A stretch of DNA of 24,049 nt from positions 1 through 24,049 of the forward strand of contig CANQLN010000004.1 in assembly GCA_947624695.1 (NCBI GenBank), in the 5' to 3' direction. Position numbers and translations under genes: made by a program. This DNA is from an uncultured Bacilli bacterium (GTDB lineage: Bacteria > Bacillota_I > Bacilli_A > RF39 > UBA660). This document shows, piece by piece, positions 22,225 to 24,049 of this stretch. Below the pieces are notes generated by a model. That model was not told where the DNA came from and made no database searches. It saw only the letters and a program-made list of their open reading frames with translations. Each line of letters begins with the position of its first letter. The stretch's first letter is position 1.

Positions 22225-22891
22225 AAGTTGGAATTAGTATTTTATCTCCAGCACTAATACTATCAACATTATTATATTCTTTAATTAAACTTACCGGAAC
22301 ATTATAAATACTACCAATAGATTCTAAAGTTTCACTTTCTGTTGTTACATGAACATGATAAGTAACAAAAGTATCATCTTCTCCCGCAATAGTGTCCATA
22401 ACCGTTTTTTCTTCTTCGGCACTTAAACGTTCTTCTTCTAGAACTTCTTCTTTTTGAGAATCATCTTCTTTTTCTAAAAGTTTTTCTATTTCTTTCACCT
22501 CACTATCTAATTCTTCATCTTCTACTTTTTGAAATAACTCATCTTTACTTTCCTCTTCTCGTTCTTCTTTTCTTTCTTCCGCTTCTAAAGAATATTCAAT
22601 ATTGACTTTCAATTTATTATCATCAACTATCTCATAAGAGAAATCTTCAATATTAAATTCTAAAGTATCATTAAGAATTCGTTCATTTAATTCTACTGTA
22701 AAAGGCAAAGTAAATTTAAAAGGTTCTTTATTAACGCTTACTTCATGACTACGATATTCTCCAGTAATATAAAAATTTCCTAATACGACTCCATCATTAA
22801 CATTAAATTCGTGTTCTAAAGACATTTTGGTAATTTCATAAATACTTGTATTAAATTCTAAAGTATTTTCAAAAGGTATTTTGACAAACAT
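22214..22891 (-). CDS. SpoVID-like spore-envelope morphogenesis protein with C-terminal LysM
   Basis: ATG at 22891 lies nine bases after TAGGAG; an ATG three codons earlier abuts the ribosome site. The 225-aa protein has three parts: an N-terminal beta domain (1-104; YITGEYRS and SYEIVDDNKLKVNIEYSL recall the SpoVID N-terminal domain), a highly acidic Glu/Lys linker (105-165), and a LysM domain at about 178-222 (ESLGSIYN-type helix, LIKEYNNVDSISAGDKILIP). In B. subtilis SpoVID guides coat encasement of the forespore and its LysM binds lipid II. The present protein is less than half that length, the linker being short. It follows lon and precedes the ysxE-like gene. Confidence 0.72.
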   Translation of the reverse strand: MFVKIPFENTLEFNTSIYEITKMSLEHEFNVNDGVVLGNFYITGEYRSHEVSVNKEPFKFTLPFTVELNERILNDTLEFNIEDFSYEIVDDNKLKVNIEYSLEAEERKEEREEESKDELFQKVEDEELDSEVKEIEKLLEKEDDSQKEEVLEEERLSAEEEKTVMDTIAGEDDTFVTYHVHVTTESETLESIGSIYNVPVSLIKEYNNVDSISAGDKILIPTYDE

Positions 22892-22922
22892 CTTAATCAT
22901 CTCCTAAAAAATAATATGAGGC

Positions 22923-22955
22923 AAAAAAAATAATATAACTCTAGGCTATATTATT
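22923..22955 (-). terminator. Possible terminator after lon
   Basis: Minus-strand AATAATATA (22955-22947) and TATATTATT (22937-22929) are perfect 9-base arms around the lon stop codon, followed by eight T residues. The stem is all A-T, so strength is doubtful. Confidence 0.55.
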
Positions 22956-24049
22956 TTTAAATAAATCTTGGTAAATTTCTTGATAATTATGAACTTTTTT
23001 AATTTCTAATTTATCTAAAATTTTTTTCGGTACTTCTTTTAAATCAGTTTGATTAGCATAAGGAATATAAATCGTTTTGACCTTGGCATTATAGGCCGCG
23101 ATAATTTTTTCTTTTAAACCACCGATTTGGAGAATGTCTCCTTTTAAGGAAATTTCCCCGGTAAAAGATACCGCTCTATTTATTAAAATTTTATTAATTT
23201 CCGATAAAATAGCTGTTGTAATCGCCACTCCACAAGAAGGGCCTTCTTTCCTAGTTGAAGCATCCAAAAAATGAAGATGAAGAGTCTTGCCAGTTAAGGC
23301 ATCTTCTTTAATTAGATTTGCCTCTTTTAAATAAGATACCGCTACTTTAATACTTTCTTTTAGGACATTCCCTAAAGAACCCGTAACCAAAATTTCTTCT
23401 TTTCCTTCATAAATGGCACATTCAACTTTAAAGCAAACACCACCCACATTGGTATAAGCTAAAGCATTAACCACTCCATAATTTTTAATTTCATAATCTT
23501 TAGGTTCTTGAATTTCATTTTCTAAATATTTTCGTAAACTTTTTTCACTAACAACAAAAGATGACTTATTAGTTACAATTTTAGTTACTAAGTCACGAAG
23601 GACCCTGGATAAATTTCGCACACCGGCTTCTTTAGTATAATTACTAATTAGATGCATTAAAGTATCATCTTTCATAACTAATTTTTTACTTAAATTAAAG
23701 TCTTTATAAATTCTTGGAAGAATATACTTTTTGGCAATATCCATTTTTTCATAAACCGTATAACTAGATAACTCAATTATTTCTAAACGATCCAACAATG
23801 TATAAGGAATAGCATTTAAATCATTCGCCGTTAAAATAAATAAAACATTACTTAAATCAAAAGGTTCTTCTAAATAATTATCTACAAAAGTTTTATTTTG
23901 CGTACTATCTAAAATATCTAATAAGGTACTTGCGGGATCTCCTTTGAAATCTTTAACCATTTTATCTACTTCATCAATTAAGATAACCGGATTCTTCGTC
24001 CCACACTTTTTTAACCCTTGAATTATCTTTCCGGGTAAAGCTCCTAGGT
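22941..24049 (-). CDS. lon: ATP-dependent protease Lon, C-terminal part (5' end outside window)
   Basis: The frame enters from the right edge already in the AAA+ domain (LGALPGKIIQGLKKCGTKNP, Walker B VILIDEVDKM) and does not start at the internal ATG. It continues with FKGDPASTLLDILDSTQN, the sensor region LFILTANDLNAIP, and the alpha domain with TKEAGVRNLSRVLRDL. The S16 protease domain follows, with the Ser of EGPSCGVAI and the Lys of GGLKEKIIAAYNA forming the catalytic dyad. About 369 codons are visible, roughly half the usual 770-800. Lon degrades misfolded and regulatory proteins. It lies immediately upstream of the spoVID-like gene; in B. subtilis lonA is in the same chromosomal neighbourhood. 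Confidence 0.96.
   Translation of the reverse strand, partial: LGALPGKIIQGLKKCGTKNPVILIDEVDKMVKDFKGDPASTLLDILDSTQNKTFVDNYLEEPFDLSNVLFILTANDLNAIPYTLLDRLEIIELSSYTVYEKMDIAKKYILPRIYKDFNLSKKLVMKDDTLMHLISNYTKEAGVRNLSRVLRDLVTKIVTNKSSFVVSEKSLRKYLENEIQEPKDYEIKNYGVVNALAYTNVGGVCFKVECAIYEGKEEILVTGSLGNVLKESIKVAVSYLKEANLIKEDALTGKTLHLHFLDASTRKEGPSCGVAITTAILSEINKILINRAVSFTGEISLKGDILQIGGLKEKIIAAYNAKVKTIYIPYANQTDLKEVPKKILDKLEIKKVHNYQEIYQDLFKNNIA

Noticed and set aside
22941..23960. Independent short Lon-like protease starting at the internal ATG
   Set aside because: The frame is open to the window edge and encodes the AAA+ Walker B region upstream of that ATG, so this is ordinary lon cut by the window.

Overview
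The window is a very AT-rich bacterial chromosome segment with dense, short-spaced operons, AGGAGG-type ribosome sites and TTGACA-17-TATAAT promoters. UGA is used as a stop: pepF ends in TGA, embedded in a GTGA overlap with dnaJ. The gene content (HrcA/CIRCE, a LexA with a small divergent gene, a SpoVID/YsxE-like pair next to lon, rplS with a leader RNA, a UgtP-like glucosyltransferase) points to a Firmicutes/Bacilli lineage, probably an uncultivated reduced-genome gut-type member (RF39- or Erysipelotrichia-like). It does not look like a code-4 mollicute. The lineage is inferred from gene content only.

Layout. 1-1172 is a loose, accessory-looking edge: a truncated RhuM-family gene, a GNAT acetyltransferase, a 26-codon ORF with a strong ribosome site, and a MutT-type gene that has lost its Nudix box. 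1189-4908 is a translation/RNA-modification block on the minus strand: SpoU methyltransferase, rimM, trmD, an unknown 121-aa gene and a Nudix hydrolase, then rplS with its own promoter and leader, and lepB with a terminator. 4935-8048 holds a YgjP-like metallopeptidase, an orphan gene and a full-length transketolase homologue that has lost nearly all thiamine-diphosphate and catalytic residues. The last is cotranscribed with a UgtP-like glycolipid glucosyltransferase (8062-9192).

9246-10152 is an SOS locus. lexA is divergent from a previously unlisted 46-codon single-pass membrane protein, and two LexA-box-like palindromes lie in the two promoters. The arrangement copies lexA-yneA of Bacillus and suggests a damage-induced membrane micropeptide. 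10185-12131 carries mtaB and a membrane-anchored acidic protein. 12133-14241 carries two membrane-anchored extracytoplasmic proteins. The 400-base gap at 14242-14646 is not empty: it contains a long rod-shaped imperfect inverted repeat resembling a structured RNA (6S-like shape), a set of TTGTCGAA operator-like repeats and the dnaJ terminator.

14647-21097 is the heat-shock operon hrcA-grpE-dnaK-pepF-dnaJ, led by a consensus promoter and two CIRCE elements. An oligoendopeptidase F gene and a strong hairpin separate dnaK from dnaJ. A small two-helix membrane protein is divergent from hrcA. The right edge has lon (partial) followed by spoVID-like and ysxE-like genes, spore-envelope genes whose presence suggests sporulation or its remnant.

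The strongest leads are the SOS-controlled 46-aa membrane protein, the catalytically stripped transketolase, the spoVID-ysxE pair and the rod RNA. No tRNA, rRNA, CRISPR array or insertion sequence was recognised.
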